In this document: piece after piece, positions 9,481 to 18,526 of the stretch
Layout of the letters: each line of letters opens with the position of its first letter
How positions within the stretch are numbered: position 1 is the stretch's first letter
Source of the DNA: a bacterium
GTDB taxonomy: Bacteria; Bacillota; Clostridia; Lachnospirales; Lachnospiraceae
Length of the DNA stretch: 64,000 nt
Reading direction: 5' to 3'
Assembly: GCA_023664305.1 (NCBI GenBank)
Contig: JAMPFT010000005.1
Coordinates: 1-64,000 of the forward strand
Position numbers and translations under genes: made by a program
Notes under the pieces: model-generated
What the model was told of the DNA's origin: nothing
Seen by the model: only the letters and a program-made list of their open reading frames with translations
Database searches by the model: none

Positions 9481-10842
9481 ATGAGAATCCTTCACTATTT
9501 TTTGGGGTTTCCGCCATATAGGACAGGCGGCTTGACAAAATATGCATTGGATCTTATGAGAGAACAGGTTGGCGATAAGAATGATGTAATGGCATTGTGG
9601 CCGGGGCGGATAGGGATAGTTGATAAACGGGTAAGAATCCGGCGGGAAATGACAGTTGAAGGAATAACAAGTTATGAATTGATAAATCCCCTTCCGGTTT
9701 CGCTGGATGAAGGGATACGGTGTGTTGATGCGTACATGAAAAAGTGTTGTATGCAGGTTTACGGTGATTTTTTATCAAAACAGAAGCCTGATGTGATTCA
9801 CATTCACACATTAATGGGGGTGCATCGCGAGTTCATTGATGCGGCAGTTAAGCTTGGAATCAGAACTGTTTTTACCACTCATGATTATTTTGGCATTTGT
9901 CCCAGAGTGACCTTGTTTCAAGGAGATCATGTTTGCGAAGACGATCATGACTGTAAGGATTGTGTTCGATGCAACAGCAGAGCGTTGTCGCTGAAAAAGA
10001 TTGCAGTGATGCAGTCGTCCATATACCGTAAGGTGAAAAACAATGTATTTATGAGAATGCTGCGAAAAAGACACCGTTCTCGTTTCTTTTCAGAAGAGAC
10101 TATGCCTCAGGCATCGGAAGATGTTTTGATGTGTGATGCGGACGAGTATTTAAGATTGCGATCGTATTATATCGGGATGCTGGAGAGGATGGATGTAATT
10201 CATTTTAATTCCTCGGTTGCCGAGTTTGTTTACAAAAGGTATTTTACCCCTAAATTCAGCCGGGTTGTCACGATCACACATCGAAATGTAAAGGATCGCA
10301 GAAAAGATAATGTGTGGCAGTACAATAAAGTGCTGAGAATAACCTGTCTGGCGCCTGCAAAGCCATTTAAGGGTTTCACCGTGCTGAAGGATGTATTGGA
10401 CGAGCTTTGGAGAGAAGGATACCGCGAGTTTGAGCTGAAAATGTACAGCACGGTAAATGAGCGAGCGCCTTATATGAGGATTTATGAGAACGGCTTTCAG
10501 GACGGTCAGCTGTGCAGTATTATGGCGGAGACGGATGTGCTGATTGCTCCGAGCATATGGTATGAAACATTTGGTTTTACAGTGTTAGAGGCTGTCAGCT
10601 GCGGTGTCCCGGTTATAATAAGCAATCATGTCGGTGCAAAGGATATCATCGGACAGGGTGGAATTGTGGTTGAAGCCGGAAACCGGGAAGAGTTGAAACA
10701 GGCAATTTTGAGTCTTACAAAGGAGCGGCAAAACGAATTGAGAAGTGCTGTGCTGGAAAGCGCTTTTGTAAAGCCATGGAGGACGCTTGTGGACGAAACA
10801 TATCAGTTGTATACCGGGGAGGAAATGCAATGCTTTATGTAA
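9481..10842 (+). CDS. Glycosyltransferase family 4
   Basis: ATG at 9481 (MRILHYFLGF) is preferred over the upstream GTG at 9457, with AGGGAG upstream. This is a standard GT-B enzyme of about 453 residues: glycine-rich N-terminal loop YRTGGLTKYA, the IHIHTLMG segment, and the E-x7-E donor motif in ETFGFTVLEA followed by CGVPVI. A cysteine-rich insert around residues 145-170 (CPR...CEDDHDCKDCVRC) is shared by a subgroup of GT4 enzymes and may bind metal. It probably builds the lipid-linked repeat unit in the cytoplasm. Confidence 0.88.
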   Translation: MRILHYFLGFPPYRTGGLTKYALDLMREQVGDKNDVMALWPGRIGIVDKRVRIRREMTVEGITSYELINPLPVSLDEGIRCVDAYMKKCCMQVYGDFLSKQKPDVIHIHTLMGVHREFIDAAVKLGIRTVFTTHDYFGICPRVTLFQGDHVCEDDHDCKDCVRCNSRALSLKKIAVMQSSIYRKVKNNVFMRMLRKRHRSRFFSEETMPQASEDVLMCDADEYLRLRSYYIGMLERMDVIHFNSSVAEFVYKRYFTPKFSRVVTITHRNVKDRRKDNVWQYNKVLRITCLAPAKPFKGFTVLKDVLDELWREGYREFELKMYSTVNERAPYMRIYENGFQDGQLCSIMAETDVLIAPSIWYETFGFTVLEAVSCGVPVIISNHVGAKDIIGQGGIVVEAGNREELKQAILSLTKERQNELRSAVLESAFVKPWRTLVDETYQLYTGEEMQCFM

Positions 10843-12689
10843 TAATGAACTGGATATACATGGCGCTTATTATGGCTGTCCTGGGGACAGCGGTATTACA
10901 TGCACTACAGGTGTGGTTCCTCGGGGAGAAGGACACGGATATTTCGCTGTATTACGCGTTGATGTGCGGATATGTCGTATGTACGGTCTATGCGGAAACG
11001 GTTAGTTTGTTTATGAAGGTAAGTACCGCCGCAAATGGGATTTTGATTTTAATAACCGTTTGTACCGGGATATTATGCAGAAAAGAGCTGTCTCGCATGA
11101 TCGCCTGCTTTTTGAGACAAAGAAAGCGGGACATTGTGCTGGGTGTGGGTCTTACAGTCGCAGTATTTGGCTTTTTTCTATCGGTTTCGGGGACTCCTAT
11201 TTTACTTTTAGCCAGTGGAGATACAGGTTTTTATCATTCTCAGGCGGTTCGGTGGATAGAGGAGTACGGGTGCGTTCCCGGTCTGGCGAACCTGAACCTG
11301 AGATTTGGATTTAATAATGCCAATTTTTGTCTGGCAGCGCTATTCAGCATGTATGGCCTTTTAGGAGTTTCCATACGGGGAACCGTCACTTTCTTTATTA
11401 GTATTGTGTTGATCAAAGCACTGTATGATCTTCTGCACATTGCCAGCCATCGGTATTATGTGGGAGATGGTGTGAGGATACTTCTCCTAATTTATACGTT
11501 GTACAGAACTATATGGATGGACGGATATTCCACGGAATGTCTGGCTGTTGTTTTGGTATTTGCAATGGTATTGGCATACTGTGATCTCCAGGAAAGAGAG
11601 AAGGAGGAACCGTTTTATTATGGATTAATATGTCTTTTTATCATATATGGGGCAACAGTCAAGTTGAATCTTGCGCCTTTGGGAATTGCAATCGTTTTGA
11701 TGATTGTTTGGCTCGTAAGAAGAAAGAAAGCTTCAGATATCTTAAAATATATAATTTGCGGATTGGCTATTGTCATACCGTGGATTATAAGAAATGTGGT
11801 TTTGACAGGGTATTTGTTATACCCGTTTTCGAAGTTGGATGTTTTCTCTTTTGACTGGAAGGTGCCTGTTGAAACGGTTGAAAGGTTGGAGCTGATAACA
11901 TATCAGTTTGCGAAAGCAATCTGGTATTTGGGTGTTTCCTATGATGAGGCTGTAAATTACGGCTTTTTACAGTGGTTTCCCAAGATGCTCCATTATTTAT
12001 TTCATTCATTTGACTATGAGAAATCATGTGGCATTATGCTGATTATAACAATTTTTACTTTAGGTGTCAGTGCCCTGGTCCGTATCGTGTTGCTAATGCG
12101 GGGAAATAGATCCGACAGACGGTGGTTTCCGCTGAAATTATGTCTGATTACAGGCTTTGTATATTGCATGCTGGCAGGGCCGGATGCGAGATTTATTGCA
12201 TATGCGGTATTTACGCTGCCTGCAGTAATGATACTCCAATATATAGACAGGAATATGTTTGTTCGTTTGAAAAACAATAATTTTATGATATATAGATGTG
12301 TTCTCACGGTTTTTGCAGGAGGATTGCTGTTTATCTGTTATTTGTGCAAGGGTGCCGTAGCATCAAATCTTTGTTATATACAGTGGCATGATTATAAACA
12401 GTTTTTGGCAAATCCGGGTTATGCATATACAGATGCAAACCCTTCTCAGTATACTTTACGAATGCCGTCGAACGGATGTGTATTGAAAGAGGATGGTTAC
12501 GCAGAGGCTGATGTGGACGGATTAAAAATTTTTTATCAGACAACAACGACATCATACCATTTTGTATTTTATGATCCGTTTCCCGCGGTTTATCAGGAGG
12601 GCTGTTTGGATCAGCAATACGGCGAACGTGTACATGCAAGGGGAACAGATTACAAAGACGGATTCTGGGGTGAATTTGTCGGGTATTGA
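10830..12689 (+). CDS. Multi-spanning membrane protein, LIC_10190/GT-C-like
   Basis: ATG at 10830 is chosen because GGGGAGG lies 8 bases upstream; it overlaps the end of the GT4 gene by 13 bases, so translation is probably coupled. The 619-residue protein has about a dozen membrane helices. An extracytoplasmic loop with GDTGFYHSQAVRW and FGFNNANF, and a later RNVVLTGYLLYP, resemble GT-C-like membrane proteins of the LIC_10190 type in surface-glycan loci. A short extracytoplasmic tail follows the last helix. Likely a sugar transferase acting outside; substrate unknown. Confidence 0.7.
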   Translation: MLYVIMNWIYMALIMAVLGTAVLHALQVWFLGEKDTDISLYYALMCGYVVCTVYAETVSLFMKVSTAANGILILITVCTGILCRKELSRMIACFLRQRKRDIVLGVGLTVAVFGFFLSVSGTPILLLASGDTGFYHSQAVRWIEEYGCVPGLANLNLRFGFNNANFCLAALFSMYGLLGVSIRGTVTFFISIVLIKALYDLLHIASHRYYVGDGVRILLLIYTLYRTIWMDGYSTECLAVVLVFAMVLAYCDLQEREKEEPFYYGLICLFIIYGATVKLNLAPLGIAIVLMIVWLVRRKKASDILKYIICGLAIVIPWIIRNVVLTGYLLYPFSKLDVFSFDWKVPVETVERLELITYQFAKAIWYLGVSYDEAVNYGFLQWFPKMLHYLFHSFDYEKSCGIMLIITIFTLGVSALVRIVLLMRGNRSDRRWFPLKLCLITGFVYCMLAGPDARFIAYAVFTLPAVMILQYIDRNMFVRLKNNNFMIYRCVLTVFAGGLLFICYLCKGAVASNLCYIQWHDYKQFLANPGYAYTDANPSQYTLRMPSNGCVLKEDGYAEADVDGLKIFYQTTTTSYHFVFYDPFPAVYQEGCLDQQYGERVHARGTDYKDGFWGEFVGY

Positions 12690-12714
12690 AGGAAGAAAGG
12701 GGTAATGTTATCAA

Positions 12715-13852
12715 ATGAAAATAACCATACTGATGCCTTGCCTAAATGAAGAAAAAACCTTACCGGGCTGTATTCGGAAAGCAAAAAGTTTTCTTACAAA
12801 CAGCAATTATGATGGTGAAGTTTTGGTCAGCGACAATGGAAGCACGGATCGTTCAGTTCAAATCGCGAAAGAAGCCGGTGCCCGCGTGATTCATGTCCCG
12901 ACCAGGGGCTATGGAAGCGCGTTGTGGGGCGGGATCCTTGCGGCAGAAGGGGACTATATCATCATGGGTGATGCAGATGAAAGCTATGACTTCTCAGCAC
13001 TGCAGCCTTTTATTGAAAAATTGGATGCAGGATATGAGCTTGTGATGGGAAATCGTTTCAAAGGAGGAATAAAGCCGGGGGCAATGCCTTTCTTACACAG
13101 ATACATAGGGAATCCATTACTCTCCGGTCTGGGCAGGATATTTTATAAAACGAATGTAGGAGATTTCCACTGCGGACTTCGTGCCTTTAAGAGGGACAGC
13201 ATACGGGAACTGAATTTGTGTACTACAGGAATGGAGTTTGCCAGCGAGATGGTGGTCAAAGCAGTTCTGTTCGGACTTAAGATTGCGGAAGTACCGGTTA
13301 CCTTGTCTCCTGACGGGCGGGATAGGGCGCCGCATCTGAGGAGTTTTCGCGATGGATGGAGACACCTGAAGTTCCTTTTGCTGTACAGCCCCAATTGGCT
13401 ATTTCTGTACCCGGGGATTTTTTTCTTTATCATCGGAGCTCTATGCATGACGTGGCTGTCTTTTGCCCCGATATCTATAGGCGGCGTATCTTTTGAAATT
13501 ACTACGATGTTTTACTGCGCCATGTTGACGATTCTCGGCCTGTCAACGGCGATGTTCTCGCTGTATACTAAGATATATGCTGCACAGATCGGACAGATAC
13601 CGCAAAATTCAAAGATTAATACCTTTTTTGAGAAGATAGCTTATGATTATGGGATTGCGTTGGGGTTAGCATGCCTGTTGATTGGAATGGGGGGGGTATT
13701 TGTCACATTGCTGTTATGGGGGAAGGCGGGCTTTGGCAGCCTGGAATAAGATTGCAATGCTGTCAGGTACTTTAGTGATTTGGGGATTCCAGTTGGTTTT
13801 CGGGAGTTTTTTTGTAGGTGTTTTGCAGATGAACGACAGAAAGGAGCGCTAA
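12715..13852 (+). pseudogene. Polyprenyl-phosphate GT2 glycosyltransferase (DPM1/GtrB-like), 3' frameshift
   Basis: The open frame runs from ATG 12715 to a stop at 13749 (344 residues). The catalytic GT2 domain is complete: MPCLNEEKTL, DNGSTDRS, GDADESYD and GNRFKGG. Two membrane helices follow, as in enzymes that load sugars onto undecaprenyl phosphate. The stop is premature: frame 2 from 13745 to 13852 encodes the expected last helix (SGTLVIWGFQLVFGSFF) and ends just before the next gene. A one-base excess between about 13697 and 13750 explains this. The catalytic domain is untouched, so partial activity is possible. A G8 tract lies at 13689-13696. Confidence 0.8.
13689..13696 (+). repeat. 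Homopolymeric G8 tract near the GT2 3' end
   Basis: Eight consecutive G within the C-terminal membrane region. Losing one G would let the frame read through to 13852, although the intervening residues would then be less membrane-like. Confidence 0.8.
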
Positions 13853-13853
13853 G

Positions 13854-14798
13854 ATGTCGATACAGATAAGGTCATTTATGGGAAGGCTGGGGTTTAATCT
13901 GAGAAAGTATCTGCCGCGGCTAAGCAGCAGCCTTTATATTCGGCTACAGTCGCTGCAACGCAGCGATACCAGCAGACGCTTTATCGAAAAGGCGCTGAAA
14001 GAATCGGAAGAAAACAGGCTGTATCCTACTTATATTGCCGTAGAAACGGTGAACAGATGCAACGGGACGTGTCCTTTTTGCCCTGCCAATATTAACAGTG
14101 AAACACGTCCCTACCGGAAAATGGCGGATGAACTGTTTGAAAAAATATTGGATGAGATTGCCGGATGGGGTAAGTGGGATGGGGTGTTCAGTTTGTATGT
14201 GAATAATGAACCTTTTATAGATAGCAGAATGGTTCATATGCTTCGGGAGGCAAGACGCAGACTGCCATATGCCCGGATGTTGGTTTTTACTAACGGGTCT
14301 CTATTGACACCGGAGAAATTGGAGGCGATAGCGGATTCAGTTGACCTTCTGATAATAAATAATTATTCTGCGAAGTACCGGCTCAATGATCCTATACAAA
14401 AGATATATGACCATGTAAGGGCATACCCGCAAAGGTTCAAAGACATCAAGATTGTTATTCAAAAGCGATATGCAAACGAATATCTTACGAACCGCGCAGG
14501 AACTGCCCCGAATAAGAAACGGGCCATAAAAGGGATCAGTCTTCCTTGCATTGTCCCATACACAGACCTGACTATCTATCCAACCGGACAGGTGGGATTA
14601 TGCTGCAGCGATGTTCTGGAAACAGTCAATTTTGGAAATGTCTGGGAAGATAGTATCTTGGATATATATCATTGCAAAGAATGGAAAGAGATCAGAAGGA
14701 AGATGCAGAGCGGTAGAAAAAATATAGGAATATGCTCTACTTGTGATTTCATTGATTCAGGTATCCGGTTGGAAATGATTGACAGGACAATGGTTTAG
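13854..14798 (+). CDS. Radical SAM protein with SPASM-like C-terminus
   Basis: A 314-residue protein with ATG at 13854 after AAGGAG. It carries the CNGTCPFC radical-SAM cluster motif near residues 69-76 and a cysteine-rich C-terminal region (CIVPYTD...GLCC...CSTCDF) that should bind a further iron-sulfur cluster, as in SPASM/twitch proteins. Such proteins occur in glycan clusters, where some modify sugars or lipids, but the substrate here is unknown. Last gene of the left-hand glycan block, before the promoter of the SIR2 gene. Confidence 0.85.
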   Translation: MSIQIRSFMGRLGFNLRKYLPRLSSSLYIRLQSLQRSDTSRRFIEKALKESEENRLYPTYIAVETVNRCNGTCPFCPANINSETRPYRKMADELFEKILDEIAGWGKWDGVFSLYVNNEPFIDSRMVHMLREARRRLPYARMLVFTNGSLLTPEKLEAIADSVDLLIINNYSAKYRLNDPIQKIYDHVRAYPQRFKDIKIVIQKRYANEYLTNRAGTAPNKKRAIKGISLPCIVPYTDLTIYPTGQVGLCCSDVLETVNFGNVWEDSILDIYHCKEWKEIRRKMQSGRKNIGICSTCDFIDSGIRLEMIDRTMV

Positions 14799-14804
14799 AT
14801 TTTG

Positions 14805-14833
14805 TTGACACGCTTCAACAGTTGCTTTATAAT
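14805..14833 (+). promoter_or_regulatory. Perfect sigma-A type promoter of the SIR2 gene
   Basis: TTGACA (14805-14810), 17-base spacer, TATAAT (14828-14833). Both boxes are consensus. The downstream gene starts at 14888 with AGGAGA at 14875-14880. It shows the SIR2 gene is a separate transcription unit rather than part of the glycan operon. Confidence 0.88.
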
Positions 14834-14887
14834 AAAAGGCAACAATAAATAACCACAAAAAGATAACGCAGATCAGGAGAAGCACAC

Positions 14888-17386
14888 ATGAATGAATTAA
14901 AAATCGATGACATCATGACAAAAAAATTTTTTGTTACTGCTTTTAAAGACAGCAATATTGTTCCTATATTGGGTGCCGGTTTTACAGCAGGAATGCCAGC
15001 AAGGGGTATTAATACCGTACCCAGCGGGTCAGCCTTGAAAAAATATATGATAGGGCGGATCGTAAAGGTTCAGCCGGAAATCAGCGAGGAGGAGCTTGCA
15101 GGAGAAACTTTCAGCTCAGTTGCTGATTTGTTTGAAAATGTGTACAGCGATGTCAAGGCGACAGGAGTGTCGCGTTATTTTGACGATCACTTTATGGGAG
15201 TAAAAATAAAGGGAGAATTTAAGCTGGGATTTCTGAATAGTATTGATTGGGATTACATTTATACTTTGAATATCGATAACGGAATCGAAAACACAAACCG
15301 TGACAGATGGGAGGCGATTTACCCAAACAAGGATTTTGATGAGCGCGCTGATTTTGGGGGGAAGAAAAAGCTTTACAAGATTCACGGAGATGCGGGACAG
15401 TTTATTAAAACGCTGGATTACGACGAGATGATTTTAACAGAAAGCCAGTATATACGGAGTCTTGACCGGAATAAAAAATTCCATGACATGCTGGCCTCTG
15501 ACTGCGAGAGCAAAAATATATTATATATCGGCTGCAGTCTTGACGATGAGATTGATATCAAATATTCAGTGCTGTCTGATAAAAACAGGAATTTCAGCGA
15601 AAGGGAGACTTATCGGATTTATGTTACCGCGGAGTCCCTGTCTGAGCTGAAAAAGAGAAAGCTGGAGGGCTTTAATATTTCGCATTACATCCAGCTTCAG
15701 TCTCTTTCCGATTATGAACTTTTTTATGAGTTTCTGATTCGGTGCTATCAGGAAAGTCTTGCGGAAAAGACCAGTGGAATCAGCAGCCTGGAATATCATC
15801 CCCTTGGAATTATGGCTCCCGATAAGAATGAAAACATAAAATATTTGGCTGATATCTGGAAGGACAACAAGGTGCTTCCGTATTATTATATTGAGAGGGA
15901 TCTCCTCGATGACCTGAAACTCAGTGCAGAGAAGATCAATGTAATTGCGGGACGGCGTTTTTCCGGGAAAACGATGTTGGCTTATAATATCCTGGATCAT
16001 TATCAGAATTACAGCCGCTATTTTGTCGGCGGTCAGAACAGCATCGATACACAGACGATTCGTCAATTGATGGAGCTGAGAAATGCGCTGATCGTCTTTG
16101 ACAGCGATTCTCTTGAAGACTGGAGTTTTACGGATATTATGAATTCCTTTCAGGCTGAACATAAAAATATTGTGTGTGTGCTTATTAATTCTTATGATGA
16201 CGTATTTAACCTGGTGAGCTATCATGAGAGGGAGATCAGTCAGCCTTTTGACCATACCCTGAACGGGATGATATCCTCAACGGATATCGTTGAAATTAAT
16301 GAAAAACTGGATGAAATGGGGATATCCATGTTTGACGAAAAGAACAATTTTCTGGATAATACGTTAAGGATTGCGAATGTTTACCGGGAGAATATCGTAT
16401 CCGGCTACTCCATTGCCGATAAGAACGAGCTTGTGGTAATTATTTGGATGTTAGTGCAGAACAGGATGTATTATGAAGAAATCGTATCTCTGGGACTGGC
16501 TCGCCAATATCGGGATATCGTCGAAAAATTTATGCCTTTTTTGCAGGAGGAAAAATGTAAAAAAGGAGAATGGCGGAAGCATTCTTCGACGAAGATAGTA
16601 TGCAATGGCAAGTTGGGACTTCTGCAGATTCTGAACAGTTTTGTCTATCCTCAGGGAACCAGAATGGGGAACGCGCTGATTCAGCAACGGCATCAGGATA
16701 TTTGCGACAGTATTTATCATATCATCTATTCCTTCTCCCGAATAGACGAGGATATTGTAAAGAAATTTACGATGTTCGATACGCTGAATGATATTTTCTC
16801 CCGGAAATATTCGTGGGAAAGTATTGAATATGTGGAATCCGAAGGACGCCGCGGAAAAAACGCAAGCGGAGCGGCAGGATTGATCCAGATGATATTCAGC
16901 GATGAGAAGATCAAAAAGCTAAAGGCCTCCGACCCGAATTATTGGCTGCAGAGAGCTAAAAGTATTTATTTTACTTACCGAAAGGAGACGGATATCAAAA
17001 TCTTATATGATGGGATAGACTGGGCATTGAAGGCAGAGCAGGATTCTGCCATCCTGACTCAGCAGGGAAAAAAACAATATTATCGAACTATGAGCAATGC
17101 GATTATCCAAACTGCAATGCTGTTAGGCCGGGTCGCAAAGCTGAATCATTATAAAAATGCAGCGGAAAACAACAGGGCCGTGGAATATTATTACAAGGGG
17201 CTGTCCGACAATAACAATGTAGAAGCGGCAAAAAGCCTGATCAGCCACAGTCGGGGAAAAGACGATTTCGATAAACTGGTAAAATATCTTGTCGAAAATT
17301 GGAGTCAGGTTGATTCCGAGTGGCAGGCAGAAAGCAATTTCCTGATTAATATCAGGCTTAATGGTGACACGATCTATTCCGCGTAA
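14888..17386 (+). CDS. SIR2-domain and P-loop NTPase protein, probable antiphage defence effector
   Basis: An 832-residue soluble protein. The N-terminal SIR2-like domain shows the NAD-binding GAGFTAG (29-35), TLNIDNG (126-132, with the sirtuin-type Asn and Asp), HGDAG with the catalytic histidine (166) and an IGCSLDD strand near 214. A P-loop GRRFSGKT follows at 355-362 and a Walker B-like LIVFDSD near 401. The C-terminal half is helical with no recognised domain and may be the sensor. Known SIR2-NTPase and SIR2-STAND proteins deplete NAD during phage infection. It is a single gene with a consensus promoter and a strong dyad downstream, inside a glycan locus. Assignment to a named system is not possible from sequence alone. 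Confidence 0.75.
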   Translation: MNELKIDDIMTKKFFVTAFKDSNIVPILGAGFTAGMPARGINTVPSGSALKKYMIGRIVKVQPEISEEELAGETFSSVADLFENVYSDVKATGVSRYFDDHFMGVKIKGEFKLGFLNSIDWDYIYTLNIDNGIENTNRDRWEAIYPNKDFDERADFGGKKKLYKIHGDAGQFIKTLDYDEMILTESQYIRSLDRNKKFHDMLASDCESKNILYIGCSLDDEIDIKYSVLSDKNRNFSERETYRIYVTAESLSELKKRKLEGFNISHYIQLQSLSDYELFYEFLIRCYQESLAEKTSGISSLEYHPLGIMAPDKNENIKYLADIWKDNKVLPYYYIERDLLDDLKLSAEKINVIAGRRFSGKTMLAYNILDHYQNYSRYFVGGQNSIDTQTIRQLMELRNALIVFDSDSLEDWSFTDIMNSFQAEHKNIVCVLINSYDDVFNLVSYHEREISQPFDHTLNGMISSTDIVEINEKLDEMGISMFDEKNNFLDNTLRIANVYRENIVSGYSIADKNELVVIIWMLVQNRMYYEEIVSLGLARQYRDIVEKFMPFLQEEKCKKGEWRKHSSTKIVCNGKLGLLQILNSFVYPQGTRMGNALIQQRHQDICDSIYHIIYSFSRIDEDIVKKFTMFDTLNDIFSRKYSWESIEYVESEGRRGKNASGAAGLIQMIFSDEKIKKLKASDPNYWLQRAKSIYFTYRKETDIKILYDGIDWALKAEQDSAILTQQGKKQYYRTMSNAIIQTAMLLGRVAKLNHYKNAAENNRAVEYYYKGLSDNNNVEAAKSLISHSRGKDDFDKLVKYLVENWSQVDSEWQAESNFLINIRLNGDTIYSA

Positions 17387-17391
17387 TATCA

Positions 17392-17426
17392 ACAATAGAA
17401 TTTACACTTTGCGAAAATTCTATTGT
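17392..17426. repeat. 12-base perfect inverted repeat after the SIR2 gene
   Basis: ACAATAGAATTT (17392-17403) and AAATTCTATTGT (17415-17426) form a perfect dyad with an 11-base loop, 6 bases after the stop. It may be part of the transcript end. Confidence 0.7.
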
Positions 17427-17430
17427 CATA

Positions 17431-17487
17431 AATAATAGAACCCGACACGCCTCTCAACGATGCGCGCATGTCGGGTTCTGTTATTTA
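17431..17487. terminator. Long stem-loop, probable terminator of the SIR2 gene
   Basis: AATAATAGAACCCGAC (17431-17446) pairs with GTCGGGTTCTGTTATT (17470-17485), a 16-base stem with one wobble around a 23-base loop, followed by a T-rich run. The A-rich 5' side would allow termination in both directions. Confidence 0.6.
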
Positions 17488-17515
17488 GCTGTTATTTATG
17501 CGAAAAAGAATTATA

Positions 17516-17544
17516 TTGCTTTTGCTACTAAAAACGGATATATT
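17516..17544 (+). promoter_or_regulatory. Putative promoter of first HTH copy
   Basis: TTGCTT (17516-17521), 17-base spacer, TATATT (17539-17544), 46 bases before the ATG at 17591. Both boxes are near consensus. Confidence 0.5.
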
Positions 17545-17590
17545 ATAGTTGTGGGAAAGAAAAACACGAAAGTGAAACGGCGGAAAAACT

Positions 17591-18130
17591 ATGGCGGGAA
17601 TGAAGAAACACATTGTAAGATTAAACGATGAGGAAGTCGCTATGCTGGAAAGAATAGCAGCCGATAAAAACACGCGGAAGTTTGCGGTGCAAAGATGCAG
17701 AATTTTACTTGACCTGGACGAAAACCATGGTGAACCTTTTTCGCATAACCAGATCGCCGAGAAACACGCGGTCTCTCCTGCAACCGTTTCGGTCCTTGCC
17801 CGGTTTTACAACGAAAATGGGATTCATGCCGTCACTCGGACAGACGAAGAAGGCAATCCGGTCAGAGCTGCCCGCAAAATAGACAAAAATGTGGAGGAGA
17901 CCGTGGTCCGTCTGGCGAAAGGGCCTCTTCCGGAAGGACATTGCAGATGGACGATCAGACTGCTCGCGAAAGTAGCAAGCCGGGAACTGGAGATGGATAT
18001 CAGCAGAGAGGCGGTGCGCAAGATATTGAAGAGGGCAAACTTTGATCTGGCAGACACATTCATCGCATCGGAGTTGGTCAAACAAATCGTAATTTCTGAT
18101 CAGAAAAAGGCATGCCGTTCAAACAGATAG
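17591..18130 (+). CDS. IS630-type helix-turn-helix protein (transposase N-terminal part), copy 1
   Basis: 179 residues with the N-terminal DNA-binding part of IS630-family transposases: an initial MKKHIVRL strand, the FSHNQIAEKHAVSPATVS helix-turn-helix and a second winged-helix-like part. The DDE catalytic domain that should follow (about 170 residues) is missing, so it cannot transpose by itself. A near copy lies at 20247: the last 110 or so residues are identical, the first 65 differ at about nine positions. The gene tail contains ATGCCGTTCAAACAGATA, which in the second copy is the start of an ATPase reading frame, so an ATPase gene probably once followed here too. Confidence 0.75.
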   Translation: MAGMKKHIVRLNDEEVAMLERIAADKNTRKFAVQRCRILLDLDENHGEPFSHNQIAEKHAVSPATVSVLARFYNENGIHAVTRTDEEGNPVRAARKIDKNVEETVVRLAKGPLPEGHCRWTIRLLAKVASRELEMDISREAVRKILKRANFDLADTFIASELVKQIVISDQKKACRSNR

Positions 18131-18526
18131 GAGGCCTTTTAACGCTTTATACCGCGCTACAAATATATTCTTCCGCCTCATCTTCTGTGAGATTATACCT
18201 CTTTATAATTACTTTTTTGATTTCTTGATCCGTCTGTTGTAAGCGCTTAATTTAGGGGTGGATTTCAATTCGTTTTTCTTTATGAGATAATGGCTATAAT
18301 GCAAGCATTTTGCTGCTCACTGAGCTGTATAAGCTGATGACAACAAAGTTTGGAGAGGTGTAAAGGACAGCCGGAAGAAGCACCTTTGTAAACTTTTTTG
18401 TATTTACGGCGTAGCTCTTGCAATTTCTCTTGACTGTTGTTATAATATACTTGCATAATTTCTTTGGAAATATGCAATCATAACTTTGAAATCTTATAGG
18501 AGAAGAAAGAATACGGAGGTGCTTTT
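18131..18526. other. Gene-poor junction with a small minus-strand coding remnant
   Basis: No intact gene is seen in these 396 bases. On the minus strand 18251-18147 encodes about 34 residues including NLTEDEAEEY before a stop, without a start codon; this looks like the decayed 3' end of an unidentified gene. Sequence similarity to the second HTH copy stops abruptly at about 18129, marking a recombination junction. The promoter for the next ATPase gene lies at 18418-18446. Confidence 0.4.
18418..18446 (+). promoter_or_regulatory. Putative promoter of the DUF4143 ATPase gene
   Basis: TTGCAA (18418-18423), 17-base spacer, TATAAT (18441-18446), followed by a 5' leader of about 70 bases and a GGAGGTG ribosome site before the ATG at 18527. 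Confidence 0.6.

Noticed and set aside
17392-17487. The two dyads taken as terminal repeats of an insertion sequence
   Set aside because: The two arms of each dyad lie close together and no matching copy is seen at the far end of the HTH gene; a transcript end is simpler.
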